This document shows, piece by piece, positions 18,088 through 27,895 of a DNA stretch of 64,000 nt. Under the pieces are notes generated by a model that saw nothing but the letters and a program-made list of their open reading frames with translations, had not been told where the DNA came from and did no database searches. The stretch comes from Chitinophagaceae bacterium PMP191F (GTDB lineage Bacteria; Bacteroidota; Bacteroidia; Chitinophagales; Chitinophagaceae): contig LGYU01000016.1 in NCBI GenBank assembly GCA_001302245.1, positions 62,001 to 126,000 of the forward strand, read 5' to 3'. How positions within the stretch are numbered: position 1 is the stretch's first letter; each line of letters opens with the position of its first letter. The translations under genes and the position numbers were made by a program.

Positions 18088-18355
18088 TACGATTACAATG
18101 TTTTGTCATAACATAACCATCTTCTGCAGTAGCACGGACTTCATGCTCTGCAGCTATCATTAAAAGCCGGATGATATTTATGATTTCAGTCTGCTGCTTC
18201 ACTGATTTAAATTCAAAATAGTTAGATTTGAATGAGATTACCAGAACCATCCTCTTGTAATACTGTATTGCTGCAATTTTGCATCGCTGCAAATCAGGCA
18301 ATAGCAATATTACAGACACAAAAGACTTTACATTGACCTTATCAATATCCCGTCG

Positions 18356-19954
18356 ATGCACGCTACACTTCTTACACAAGATACTTCAGCAAATTATCCC
18401 TGGCCGGATTTTATAAAACGGTTACCTATTGCTGTGTATGCGTACAACGAAAACGGCATACTGACCTATTACAACCAGGCAGCAGCAGGTCTTTGGGGTT
18501 GTGAACCGGTTACAGGAAAAGATACATGGTCTGATCTGCCGGGAATATATTATCCTGATGGATCGCCTTTTCCCATTAAGCAATTTTCCGTTGTTCTTAA
18601 CACGATCAATACAGAGCTGATCATGGAAAGACCGGATGGAGAACGCAGGAATATCGTTTTCAATCCACAACCTTTGTATGATGAACAGGGTCAATTGAAA
18701 GGCGTGCTAAATACCCTGACAGACATTACCGCATACAGGCAACAAGAGCAAACAACCAGCAACCCATCAGCAGATACGCGTCACCACGAAGCACTGATAA
18801 AAAGCGAACAACGCTTTCACAACATGATAGATGAGATACAGGATTATGCTATCATTCTGCTGGACAGTAAAGGCTATATACAGAACTGGAACCAGGGTGC
18901 CGAAAAGATAAAGGGTTATAAGGCTGAAGAGGTGATGGGAAAGAATTTCAGTATCTTCTATACTGCCGGAGACAGAGAGCAGCAATTACCTGAACAACTG
19001 ATTGCCGAAGCCATATCAAAAGGCAGGGCATCCTATGAAGGCTGGCGCGTAAAAAAAGATGGCAGCATGTTCTGGGGCAGCATGGTGATTACGGCCCTGC
19101 ACGATATTGATAACAACATTACAGGTTTTATCAAAGTAACCCGCGATCTTACAGAAAAGAAACTGGCAGAAGAGCGGCAACTGGAACATGCACGGCTGCT
19201 GGAACAAAAAAACCGGCAACTGGAACAGATGAACCAGGAGCTGTCTTCTTTTGTATACATTGCCAGTCATGACCTGCAGGAACCATTGCGCAAAATAGAA
19301 ACTCTTTCTTCCTACATCATTGAATACGAAAAACTGCAGTTGTCAGAAAAGGGGGCAGAGTTTTTCCGCAGGCTCAACAATACCGCTGCACAAATGAAAG
19401 CACTGATCAAAGACCTGCTGGTATATGCCCAGACAACCAGTATTGAACAAACAGAACAGATCCAAAAAGTACCGGTTTCTCTTTACCTGCTACTGCAGGA
19501 AGCAATAGAAGCATACAGGGAAAAACTGGATGAAACAAAAGCGGTTATTGAAGCAGATCCGTTACCCGAACTTCCCGTAATTCCCTTTCAGTTCAGACAA
19601 TTGTTCAGCAACCTGCTCAGCAATTCATTGAAGTACACGCAACACGGAATTACTCCACACATTATTGTCAGGGCAGAATATATTACAGCTACAGCTATCC
19701 CTCACCTTGCCGGCTCTGATATGCAGAAAAAATATCTTCACATTACCTTCAAAGACAATGGTATTGGCTTTGAACCTGTATACAACGAGCAGGTGTTCAA
19801 GATCTTTCAGCGCCTGCACAATAAAACCAAATACAGCGGTACCGGCATCGGGCTGGCTATCTGTAAACGCATTGTAGAAAATCACAATGGTTTTATTACG
19901 GCCGAAGGAATGACCAATAAGGGAACCACCATACACCTGTACATTCCCGCATAG
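18356..19954 (+). CDS. PAS-domain sensor histidine kinase
   Basis: The 532-residue kinase has two PAS domains, about 18-125 (YAYNENGILTYYNQAAAGLWG) and about 155-265 (LDSKGYIQNWNQGAEKIKGY), then a coiled coil, a HisKA domain with H-box SHDLQEPLRKIE (phospho-acceptor His305) and an HATPase domain (NLLSNSLKY, DNGIGFE, GTGIGLAICKRIVENHNG). No transmembrane segment is visible, so it senses a cytoplasmic signal. The second PAS motif with ADREQQLPEQ-type text resembles bacteriophytochrome-like kinases. No response regulator gene is adjacent, so it is an orphan kinase. The amylase gene follows after 146 bp. Confidence 0.9.
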   Translation: MHATLLTQDTSANYPWPDFIKRLPIAVYAYNENGILTYYNQAAAGLWGCEPVTGKDTWSDLPGIYYPDGSPFPIKQFSVVLNTINTELIMERPDGERRNIVFNPQPLYDEQGQLKGVLNTLTDITAYRQQEQTTSNPSADTRHHEALIKSEQRFHNMIDEIQDYAIILLDSKGYIQNWNQGAEKIKGYKAEEVMGKNFSIFYTAGDREQQLPEQLIAEAISKGRASYEGWRVKKDGSMFWGSMVITALHDIDNNITGFIKVTRDLTEKKLAEERQLEHARLLEQKNRQLEQMNQELSSFVYIASHDLQEPLRKIETLSSYIIEYEKLQLSEKGAEFFRRLNNTAAQMKALIKDLLVYAQTTSIEQTEQIQKVPVSLYLLLQEAIEAYREKLDETKAVIEADPLPELPVIPFQFRQLFSNLLSNSLKYTQHGITPHIIVRAEYITATAIPHLAGSDMQKKYLHITFKDNGIGFEPVYNEQVFKIFQRLHNKTKYSGTGIGLAICKRIVENHNGFITAEGMTNKGTTIHLYIPA

Positions 19955-20100
19955 TATTATAACCACAATGCAGCTCTCTCTGTAACCGGGCATTTACAGC
20001 ATCATGGCATAGCTTTTTAGCAGTTTTTCTATAACACAATATATTTCATTGTGATCACTGATCCGTATCCCGGAAACCGGATATTAAAATTGCTGCCGAT

Positions 20101-21567
20101 ATGAGTAACCTCACCATTGCCCAGTTCTTTCACTGGTATTACCCCAGAGAAAATAATCTTTGGCTGCATGTAAAAGCAGAGGCTGAGCAACTGGCCGCGT
20201 TGGGCATTACACACGTATGGCTGCCGCCGGCCTATAAATCTGCAGGTGGAGACCATGAAGCCGGTTATGCGGTATATGATCTGTACGACCTGGGGGAATT
20301 TGATCAAAAGGGATCAGTACGTACAAAGTATGGTACCCGAGATGAATACCTGCAGGCAATTGAAGCATTGCACCATAATGGCATACAGGTACTGGCCGAT
20401 GTTGTACTGAATCACAAAACCGGAGGTGATGAAGAAGAAACAGTCACTGTACACAATGTTCAGGCAGACAACCGCAACCAGGTAGATAGCCAGACTTATA
20501 CCACCAAAGCTTTTACACGTTTTACTTTTCCCGGAAGAAATAAAAAATACTCCTCCTTTATATGGGACTGGCAATGTTTTACCGGTACCAATATTGACAA
20601 TAAAATAACTATTATACATAATCAGTACAGTCAAAACCAATGGGACAACGTGCCGGGTACAGAATACGGCAATTTTGATTACCTGATGGGAAACGATGTG
20701 AACTTCAGAAATCCTTATGTGGCAGAAGAACTGAAAAACTGGGGTAAATGGTATGCAGCCACCACCGGTATTGACGGCTTCCGGGTGGATGCGCTGAAAC
20801 ATATGAACGCCGCGTTTCTTACCGCATGGCTGCAGACCATCAGGGAAGATCAGAAAAAAGACATGCTTTTCATTGGTGAATACTGGAAAGGTGAAAAAGA
20901 ACAATTGCTGGGGTATATCAACCAGACAAACGGCATTATCCAATTATTTGACGTAGGGCTGCACTATTCGTTTCAACAGGCTGCACAGCAGGGTAACCGG
21001 TTTGATATGCGCACCATCTTCAACAATACCCTGATAGCAAACAACCCGGCACTGACCATTACTTTCACAGACAACCATGATACACAACCCCTGCAAACCA
21101 TCGCTTCCTTTATCGATAACTGGTTCAGACCTATTGCCTATGCCCTGATATTACTGCGCGAACAGGGCATTCCCTGTATATTTTACCCTGATCTGTATGG
21201 CGCCGGGTATGCCATGAACGATCAACATGTACACCTAGACAAAGTGCCCGGCATGGAACTTATGCTGCGTGTAAGAAAAGATATTGCTTATGGTAAACAA
21301 CAGGATTATTTTGATGATCCGCATATTATTGGCTGGACAAGAGCAGGTGATGCTGATAAAGCCGGCAGCGGCTGTGCTGTGCTTATTTCAAACGACAGCA
21401 GTGGAGAAAAGCGAATGATGCTGGGCCAGCAGCACAAACTAAAGACCTTTAAAGATCTGCTGGGCAACCGTAATGAAATAGTACAGTTGAATGAACAGGG
21501 CGAAGGCACATTTTTTGTAAATGGCGGAAAAGTATCCGTATGGGTATCTGAGAAATATATGCCCTGA
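20101..21567 (+). CDS. Cytoplasmic alpha-amylase (GH13_5-like)
   Basis: The 488-residue product has no signal peptide and begins directly with the TIM-barrel strand NLTIAQFFHWYYP. All four GH13 regions are visible: DVVLNHK, GFRVDALKH (nucleophile Asp230), FIGEYW (acid/base Glu260) and FTDNHD (Asp327). These match the numbering of liquefying Bacillus amylases closely. Length and layout fit cytoplasmic AmyA-type enzymes that hydrolyse internal alpha-1,4-glucans. TreZ and an alpha-glucosidase lie about 2-5 kb downstream on the other strand, so it probably works with them on stored or imported glucan. An imperfect CACAAT/ATTGTG repeat at 20035-20053 lies upstream. Confidence 0.93.
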   Translation: MSNLTIAQFFHWYYPRENNLWLHVKAEAEQLAALGITHVWLPPAYKSAGGDHEAGYAVYDLYDLGEFDQKGSVRTKYGTRDEYLQAIEALHHNGIQVLADVVLNHKTGGDEEETVTVHNVQADNRNQVDSQTYTTKAFTRFTFPGRNKKYSSFIWDWQCFTGTNIDNKITIIHNQYSQNQWDNVPGTEYGNFDYLMGNDVNFRNPYVAEELKNWGKWYAATTGIDGFRVDALKHMNAAFLTAWLQTIREDQKKDMLFIGEYWKGEKEQLLGYINQTNGIIQLFDVGLHYSFQQAAQQGNRFDMRTIFNNTLIANNPALTITFTDNHDTQPLQTIASFIDNWFRPIAYALILLREQGIPCIFYPDLYGAGYAMNDQHVHLDKVPGMELMLRVRKDIAYGKQQDYFDDPHIIGWTRAGDADKAGSGCAVLISNDSSGEKRMMLGQQHKLKTFKDLLGNRNEIVQLNEQGEGTFFVNGGKVSVWVSEKYMP

Positions 21568-21895
21568 CGGCAACTGTGAAGCATTGCGTTCGATACTTCT
21601 TCCGGTCTTTCCGGCTTCACGAATTGTATTCGCCCGCGGCAAAAAGCCCTTTGCAAATACTACAAAATTTACCGAAATTCGTTTTGTCCTGTGTATTGTG
21701 CGGGCTAATCTGTTCACTCACCCGGCAAACGCACAGTATTACACATCCTTTCTCTAACATTTTTATTTAACGGCTTAATCGTTTAATTGACAAACAGTGA
21801 AAGCAATTTTCATCATCCTGCTAACGGCAACATCATTCGGCTCAGGTTTCGCATTGAAAACAATCACAACAAATCAAAATAACAAAACAACTACA

Positions 21896-22279
21896 ATGAA
21901 AAAAGTAACAGGTATTGGTGGTATCTTTTTCAAATGCAAAGACCCTAACAAGGTGAAAGAATGGTACCAGAAACATCTTGGATTAAATACCAATGAGTAT
22001 GGAGCAACTTTTGAGTGGTACCAGGAAGCAGGCAGCAATAAGAAAAGTGTAACACAATGGAATCCTTTTAAAGAAACAACCAAGTATTTTGAGCCGTCCA
22101 CGAAAGAGTTTATGATCAACTACAGGGTAGAGAACCTGGAGGCGCTTGTTGAAGAGCTCAGAAAAGAAGGGGTTACCATTGTTGATAATATCGAAACATA
22201 CGATTTTGGAAAATTTGTTCATATTATTGATGTAGAAGGAAACAAAGTTGAACTGTGGGAACCTATTGATAAGGAATAG
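21896..22279 (+). CDS. VOC (glyoxalase/bleomycin resistance) family protein
   Basis: From the ATG at 21896 the product is 127 residues, the normal size of a single-module VOC protein: VTGIGGIFFKCKDPNKVKEWYQKHLGL at the start, then YRVENLEALVEELRKEGV and HIIDVEGNKVELWEP with the metal-ligand glutamate near the end. The frame is open upstream to a GTG at 21797, which would add MKAIFIILLTATSFGSGFA, a plausible signal peptide. I prefer the ATG, because VOC proteins are usually cytoplasmic and GTG starts are rare here. The substrate is unknown. Confidence 0.8.
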   Translation: MKKVTGIGGIFFKCKDPNKVKEWYQKHLGLNTNEYGATFEWYQEAGSNKKSVTQWNPFKETTKYFEPSTKEFMINYRVENLEALVEELRKEGVTIVDNIETYDFGKFVHIIDVEGNKVELWEPIDKE

Positions 22280-22351
22280 CAGTTTGTCTTTTTTGCACTA
22301 ACGTAATTACCTTTCACCGTATTATCTTCATGACGCCATTCCGGAACAGTA

Positions 22352-22388
22352 TAAAAAAATGTGCAGGTCAATCAATCCACCTGCACAT
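22352..22388 (-). terminator. Terminator of the ferritin-like gene
   Basis: ATGTGCAGGT at 22359-22368 pairs perfectly with ACCTGCACAT at 22379-22388. On the minus strand the stem is followed by a run of seven T. Confidence 0.85.
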
Positions 22389-22446
22389 TAAACATTATCT
22401 ATGTTCCATGTTCTGACCTTTGCAATATTCAGCATCCATGCGGCAG

Positions 22447-23049
22447 TTACTCCTCCTCTTCTTCGTCTGCATTTTCTTCATCTTCACTCTCTGCTTCAAA
22501 ATTGATATTGTTCTCAGCAATTTCGGTCAGGTTAGCATCTGTTTCTTTCTCTTCTTCCAGTGTCTGTTCCAGTATATCTGCCACTTCTGATAAACCCATA
22601 GTATTGGCAATCTGTACCAGGCCGCCATAAGTAGCAATTTCATAGTGCTCTACTTTCTGGGCCGCCATGATCAATGCCACATCCCTGGTCATACTGCCAT
22701 CTTCTGTTTCTTCCACAATAGAATCACCTTCTTTGATCAATCCTTCCATGGCCTCACATTTCTTTCCCTGGGCTTTTTTTCCAAGAATATCAAATACCTG
22801 CTCAAGACGTTCCACATGTCCTTCCGTTTGACCGATATGCTCTTCGATAGCGTCCTGCAATTGTTCGGTAGTAGCAGCCTTCTGCAATTTGGGAAGCGCT
22901 TTCAACAATGCTTTTTCGGCCCAGTAAACATCTTTCAGTGCATCTGTAAAAAACTTTTCCAGTTGTGTATGTCCTTTATGCCCGCTGTCTTTCATTTTAG
23001 CCTGAGTTGTGGTTTTTTTACCGCGGGCAGGTGTTTTTGTGTTTGGCAT
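22447..23049 (-). CDS. YciE/YciF-type ferritin-like stress protein (DUF892)
   Basis: The 200-residue protein has a lysine-rich N-terminal tail (about 1-28), a four-helix DUF892 domain (about 29-175) and a very acidic C-terminal tail of about 25 residues. Helix motifs include FFTDALKDVYWAEKALLKAL and EEHIGQTEGHVERLEQVF, then KVEHYEIATYGGL, carrying the carboxylate and histidine residues expected of a di-iron site. Members in enterobacteria respond to osmotic and oxidative stress. It has its own terminator and probably its own promoter. Confidence 0.9.
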   Translation of the reverse strand: MPNTKTPARGKKTTTQAKMKDSGHKGHTQLEKFFTDALKDVYWAEKALLKALPKLQKAATTEQLQDAIEEHIGQTEGHVERLEQVFDILGKKAQGKKCEAMEGLIKEGDSIVEETEDGSMTRDVALIMAAQKVEHYEIATYGGLVQIANTMGLSEVADILEQTLEEEKETDANLTEIAENNINFEAESEDEENADEEEEE

Positions 23050-23219
23050 AATGTTGCAATTTTATAATGATGAATGTTTATACCAATATGGCAAAGTATG
23101 TACCATGCCGTTACAAACGATGATCAATAAAACAAGGCTGCTTTATTGCAAAGAATCAGGAAAAAACCGCGTCCTGTGGGGCTTTTGCCTGTTGATGACG
23201 TATAAATAATTCCACATCC

Positions 23220-25073
23220 TTATCTGCCACAATATCTACATTCATAAATACGGACACTTAACGGATGTATTAATACCGTACTGCCCGGGCTTACCAGTAG
23301 TTCCAGGCCATCATCTTCCGGTTCCACAGTTGTATCCATCCATTTCAGGTCTTTTGAATGCAGTAACTTGTTCCAGGGGCCCGTCCATTCCGGAAGCGAA
23401 AAGCCCTGTGTCTGTTCAGAAAAATTAAATACACTTAACAGATGCTGTCTGCCATCGTCTGTCCGGCGGTGTACTGCCAGCAGGTGCTGTCCTGCAGTAT
23501 AAGTTTGCAGGTTGCTTTTATTGAAATGTTTCATTACTGCATGTGTACGTCGCAGACCAAGTAATGCTTTATGCCATTGCAGCAGCAAATGGTGTTTTCC
23601 CTCTGTTCGTAATGACCATTGTAATTTGGATTGCAGAAAAGTTTGTTCATCCTGTGGATCGCGCGGTTCCTCCCGCCAGCCATTTTCATTAAACGCTACT
23701 TTGCGTCCCTTACGCATATCATTTATCAATGTTTCATCCCCATGATCAGTAAAGTAAAAAAAAGGAGCAGGATCGCCATATTCGTCACCCATAAAGATCA
23801 TGGGTATATAAGGCGCCGTAAGCATTACAGCCGCAGCCAGCTTCAGGCGTTCAAAGTCTACCAGGCTGCATAGTTTTTTACCATCCGGGCGATTGCCTGC
23901 CTGGTCATGATTGTTGTAAAAGACAATGAACCGGTCGCCGGGAACACCGGCAGACGAAGTACCATAATTCCTTTTCCTGAACTGTACATATTCACCGGTG
24001 TGTACAAAACCGTCTTTAAATGCTTTTGCCAGTTGTTCTATCCGGTTAAAATCCACATACTGTTCCCTGCCTTTCCGGTACAACAAAACATACAATGCAT
24101 GATGAAAATCGTCCAGCCACTGTACATTGAATCCCCAGCCACCGGTATCGGGCGACTGTATTACGCGCGGACTGTTCAGATCACTTTCAGCAATCATGTA
24201 TAAAGGTCTGCCCTGTTGCTGCTGCATTTGCTGTACATTATGAGATACCTGTTCCCAGAAATTAACAGCCCCGGTATCATACATCTCATGTACTGCATCT
24301 ATCCTTAATCCATCTATGTGAAAATATTCAAACCAGTAACGGATATTTTCCAGGATAAAGTTGCGTACGCCATCACTCCATTCCCTGTCCAGGTTCAAAG
24401 CCCTGCCCCAGGGAGTAGAATATTTATCTGTAAAATAAGGGCCATACAATTCAAAATAATTTCCTTCAGGGCCTATATGATTATACACCACATCCAGAAT
24501 CACTGCAATCCCTTTTTCATGACAGGTATTGACAAAACGCTTTAACGCATCCGGTCCTCCATAAGCCTGGTGTACGGCAAACGGATACACGCCATCATAT
24601 CCCCAGTTCCTGTTGCCGGGACAAGCTATTACCGGCATCAGCTCAATAGCATTGATACCTGTATCTGCCAGATCATCCAACCGTTCTATTGCAGCATCAA
24701 AATTTCCCGCAGTGGTAAATGTGCCTGGATGCAATTCATAGATCACCAGTTCCTGCAGTGGAAGCCCTTTCCAGGCAATGTCTGTCCATTGAAATTTCCG
24801 GTGATCAATTACTTCTGAAGGACCATGTACACCTTCCGGCTGATACTGAGAAGCCGGGTCTGGTATATCCTGCTGATGATCCGGGGAGAAGAAGTACTTC
24901 GTACCCGGCACTGCGTCTTCCAGCAATACCGTAAAGTACCCCAGATCATCTTTCAACATATCCACCCTTTTCTCTTCAGGAAATACAATATGCAACTGCA
25001 TACTTTGTTTAAGCGGAGCCCAGGTACAGAACCGGCAGCTATCGTTGTGCTGATATGTTGTAAGAATGTTCAA
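23220..25073 (-). CDS. treZ: Malto-oligosyltrehalose trehalohydrolase (TreZ)
   Basis: The 617-residue enzyme begins with an E-set/CBM48 domain (about 1-95, CRFCTWAPLKQ) followed by a GH13 barrel. The TreZ-specific text is clear: VIYELHPGTFTTAGNFDAAI, INAIELMPV, NWGYDGVYPFA. Catalytic blocks are GLRIDAVHEMYD (nucleophile Asp259), MIAESDLN (acid/base Glu) and FYNNHDQAGNR. TreZ releases trehalose from maltooligosyl-trehalose made by TreY. TreY is not in this window. The upstream same-strand GH13 gene is 287 bp away, so a shared operon is uncertain. Confidence 0.9.
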   Translation of the reverse strand: MNILTTYQHNDSCRFCTWAPLKQSMQLHIVFPEEKRVDMLKDDLGYFTVLLEDAVPGTKYFFSPDHQQDIPDPASQYQPEGVHGPSEVIDHRKFQWTDIAWKGLPLQELVIYELHPGTFTTAGNFDAAIERLDDLADTGINAIELMPVIACPGNRNWGYDGVYPFAVHQAYGGPDALKRFVNTCHEKGIAVILDVVYNHIGPEGNYFELYGPYFTDKYSTPWGRALNLDREWSDGVRNFILENIRYWFEYFHIDGLRIDAVHEMYDTGAVNFWEQVSHNVQQMQQQQGRPLYMIAESDLNSPRVIQSPDTGGWGFNVQWLDDFHHALYVLLYRKGREQYVDFNRIEQLAKAFKDGFVHTGEYVQFRKRNYGTSSAGVPGDRFIVFYNNHDQAGNRPDGKKLCSLVDFERLKLAAAVMLTAPYIPMIFMGDEYGDPAPFFYFTDHGDETLINDMRKGRKVAFNENGWREEPRDPQDEQTFLQSKLQWSLRTEGKHHLLLQWHKALLGLRRTHAVMKHFNKSNLQTYTAGQHLLAVHRRTDDGRQHLLSVFNFSEQTQGFSLPEWTGPWNKLLHSKDLKWMDTTVEPEDDGLELLVSPGSTVLIHPLSVRIYECRYCGR

Positions 25074-25144
25074 ACTGTTCTTTTTAGTGAGTGGTGAATA
25101 GTCAATGGTGAGCTGTGAGTCGGCACTGCTGTATTCCGCTCACT

Positions 25145-25225
25145 ATCTGTTTCACGCAAAGACAGCAAGGCGGTTAAAAGATTTTGAGCCAAAAAGACAC
25201 AGAAGCACAAAGGCACACGAATAAG
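25145..25225. repeat. Degenerate intergenic repeat of the ACGCAAAGAC type
   Basis: The run TTCACGCAAAGACAGCAAGG, followed by AAAAAGACACAGAAGCACAAAGGCACACG, resembles a purine-rich repeat that, from memory, is scattered in intergenic DNA of many Bacteroidota. Just downstream (about 25285-25345) is a second low-complexity run of CTTCAAAATTC and AACTTCAGACCTC words. Confidence 0.4.
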
Positions 25226-25360
25226 GGCCTGAGCTTTTAGCAATGAACTGTCCCCTGTTAATATTCCAACCTATCAGCTTCCCATACTTCAAAATTCATA
25301 TTTCGTACTTTTTATTTTCTTCAGACATCAAACTTCAGACCTCAGCCTTCATGTTTCGCG

Positions 25361-26965
25361 CTACTCCTCCAGCTTCACCACTACTCCTTCATCTCCCGGC
25401 AATAAAATGTATTCCTTCACCCGTTGGTTTTCCAATTCGCGTGAACTGGCTATGATCACAGTACCAGACAAAGAAAAATTGGCTGGCGTATAACAACATG
25501 GCCGGTGTGAGAGGTTCAATACTACCAGGAACCTGTCGCCTTCTTTATGTTGTCGTATGTATACCAGCAATTGCATATCGGCATATATGGGTTTGTAATC
25601 ACCGATGCACAATGTGGCATGTTCATGGCGCAAGGCAATCAGCCGTTTATACAACCACAAAAGCGAATTCTCATCCTGCTGCTGTGACCGTACATTATAC
25701 CGTACATAATTTTCATCTATCCGCAACCAAGGCTGTGCAGTTGAAAAACCAGCATGTATATCGTTATTCCATTTCATGGGCGTGCGACACGGATCACGCG
25801 ACAGGTTTTTACCCGGCATATTCAATCCCTGCGGATCTTTGATCTCTGCTTCCGGTATCGGCACATCGCGCATACCGATCTCATCACCATAATACATGGT
25901 AGGTGTTCCGCGTAAAGTCAACAGCAATATAGCCGCTACCCTTGCCTGCTGCATACCTACCCTGCTTACAATACGCGGCTGATCATGATTGCCCAATACC
26001 CAGTTGGGCCAGGCCTTTTCCGGCAAGCTACCTTCATACTGGTCAATGGCAGCAGCAATGGTACGTGCCTTCCAGGGCAGATTGATGAGCTGGAAATTGA
26101 ACGGCAGGTGTGCTCCCCGGTTGTCCATACCGTAATAAGTAACCAGTTTTTCAACCGGCAAGTATATCTCACCAATCATCATACGTTCGGTATATTCATC
26201 CAGCACATGGCGCATACTATGCACAATGTCATGCACCTCCGGTTGATCGGTTGAGTAAACGGGCAACAACTCTTCATAGGTTGCCATATGCGGTTCATAA
26301 TGACTGTTGCGGGGATTATCTCTGAACTGCGCATCTTTGATCATGTGCCACATTACATCCACACGGAAACCATCCACCCCTTTGTTGAGCCAGAAACGCA
26401 TCACATCAAACATCGCCTGTTGTAAATGCTCATTGCGCCAGTTCAGATCAGGCTGTTCTTTCAGAAATGCATGATAGTAATACTGACCGGTATGGTCATC
26501 ATATTCCCAGCCACTGCCACCAAATACACTCAGCCAGTTGTTCGGCGGCTTTCCTGCTGCATCCGGTTCTTTCCAGATATACCAGTCTCTTTTTGCGTTA
26601 TTGCGCGAAGAACGGGATTCAATAAACCAGGGATGCTGGTTTGATGTATGGTTAGGAACAATATCTATCACCATTTTCATATTGCGCTCATGCACAGCCT
26701 GTAATAATGCATCAAAATCTTCCATAGAACCAAACAGGGGATCAATACCGGTATAGTCTGATATATCGTATCCAAAATCAGCCATAGGAGAAGGATATAC
26801 CGGTGACAGCCAGATGGCATCAATACCCAGCCATTGCAGGTAGTCCAACCGGGCGGCAATGCCCTTCAGATCACCAACCCCGTCATTATTGCTGTCACAG
26901 AATGAACGGGGATACACCTGGTAAATAACACCTGTCTGCCACCACAAATATTTTTCTTCTGCCAT
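25361..26965 (-). CDS. GH13 alpha-glucosidase
   Basis: The 534-residue enzyme begins with WWQTGVIYQVYPRSFCDSNNDGVGDLKGI, typical of alpha-glucosidases and oligo-1,6-glucosidases. The conserved regions are VIDIVPNHTS, GFRVDVMWHM (nucleophile Asp203), MIGEIYLP (Glu acid/base) and VLGNHDQPR, plus YYGDEIGM. No signal peptide is visible, so it is cytoplasmic. It would release glucose from maltodextrins supplied by the amylase. Trehalose synthase would be longer and has different text after the barrel, so that was set aside. A perfect 14-bp palindrome lies about 80 bp upstream. Confidence 0.9.
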   Translation of the reverse strand: MAEEKYLWWQTGVIYQVYPRSFCDSNNDGVGDLKGIAARLDYLQWLGIDAIWLSPVYPSPMADFGYDISDYTGIDPLFGSMEDFDALLQAVHERNMKMVIDIVPNHTSNQHPWFIESRSSRNNAKRDWYIWKEPDAAGKPPNNWLSVFGGSGWEYDDHTGQYYYHAFLKEQPDLNWRNEHLQQAMFDVMRFWLNKGVDGFRVDVMWHMIKDAQFRDNPRNSHYEPHMATYEELLPVYSTDQPEVHDIVHSMRHVLDEYTERMMIGEIYLPVEKLVTYYGMDNRGAHLPFNFQLINLPWKARTIAAAIDQYEGSLPEKAWPNWVLGNHDQPRIVSRVGMQQARVAAILLLTLRGTPTMYYGDEIGMRDVPIPEAEIKDPQGLNMPGKNLSRDPCRTPMKWNNDIHAGFSTAQPWLRIDENYVRYNVRSQQQDENSLLWLYKRLIALRHEHATLCIGDYKPIYADMQLLVYIRQHKEGDRFLVVLNLSHRPCCYTPANFSLSGTVIIASSRELENQRVKEYILLPGDEGVVVKLEE

Positions 26966-27391
26966 TATTCATCCAGTTTTAGAAAAAGTCGCTGACGTAC
27001 CCGTATGGTATAAGTGTACATAATAACTCAACAAAAAAACAATGCCAGTTTGCCGGCAAACCACAATCATTTACCTTGCAACAGGTGCAGAATGGCCGTT
27101 AACCTGATGATTTTCTTGTCCATATCTTTAAACGCATACAGGCACTGAGTGCCGGAAGATCTTTCTTTGTTTTTAATGCCACGACATCGTTTTACCCCCT
27201 GATTGTATTTACGATACCGCAACATTCCGGTGTTTCATTTCATAATCCCGCTATTTTTGTACCTTATTATTTCTGGGCGATAATATTGCAACGATGCCAT
27301 TATTTATACGATACGGCCTGCATGTTGTTATCTGTATCAATTCGCCGCTGTTGTTTGTAATTGCCTGTAACCAATTCAAAAACCGCCGATC
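26966..27391. other. Intergenic region between divergent genes
   Basis: It holds the GTTTGCCGGCAAAC palindrome and presumably promoters for the alpha-glucosidase gene (leftward) and the DinB gene (rightward). No small gene was recognised. Confidence 0.5.
27048..27061. promoter_or_regulatory. Candidate LacI-type operator
   Basis: GTTTGCCGGCAAAC is a perfect 14-bp palindrome with a central CG, 82 bp upstream of the alpha-glucosidase start. Sites of this form are bound by LacI-family regulators of glucan genes. No such regulator is in the window. Confidence 0.45.
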
Positions 27392-27895
27392 ATGAAAAGA
27401 ACTGAATGGTTCAAAAGAACATTTCCCCTTATTGACGACAATGGCACATTGCCAGCTATCATCGAACGTCTCAGTGGTACACCTATACGCCTGGAAACAA
27501 TGCTCAGCCAGTTACCATCATCTGTACTGATCCATAAACCCGATGGCAAATGGAGTATACAGGAAGAAAGCGGTCACCTGGCCGATATGGAGCCCTTATG
27601 GTATGGCCGCCTGGAAGACCTCCTTAACGGAGCACATGAACTGAGAGTAGCAGATCTGACCAATCAAACCACGCACAATGCCAACCACAATGCTGCTGCA
27701 GTAGAAAAAATACTACAGCATTTCCGTCAGCAAAGAAAAAAGCTGGTAGATAAATTATCTGCCCTTCCCGATGAGTCTCTCAATAATACCGCACTGCACC
27801 CACGCCTTAAAACACCCATGCGCATTGCTGACCTGGCTTATTTTGTAGCAGAACATGATGACCATCACCTGGCAGGTATCAGAGCTTTAATTTAA
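27392..27895 (+). CDS. DinB superfamily protein
   Basis: The 167-residue product has the DinB four-helix build with the three-histidine metal site: SGHLADMEPLWYGRL (His62) and the closing EHDDHHLAGIRAL (His155, His158 or His159). Between them is the typical helix HFRQQRKKLVDKLSALPDE. DinB-fold proteins include thiol transferases and metal-dependent hydrolases, but most are uncharacterised. Single gene, no operon partner. Confidence 0.88.
   Translation: MKRTEWFKRTFPLIDDNGTLPAIIERLSGTPIRLETMLSQLPSSVLIHKPDGKWSIQEESGHLADMEPLWYGRLEDLLNGAHELRVADLTNQTTHNANHNAAAVEKILQHFRQQRKKLVDKLSALPDESLNNTALHPRLKTPMRIADLAYFVAEHDDHHLAGIRALI

Noticed and set aside
21797-21895. A signal peptide on the VOC protein from a GTG start
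   Set aside because: It looks like a signal peptide but would be unusual for the family; the ATG at 21896 is preferred, though the extension cannot be excluded.
25145-25345. A CRISPR array in the repetitive intergenic run
   Set aside because: The repeated words are degenerate and irregularly spaced, without spacers of constant length.
25361-26965. Trehalose synthase or maltose transglycosylase for the GH13 gene
   Set aside because: The length and start match alpha-glucosidases; trehalose synthases usually carry a longer C-terminal part.
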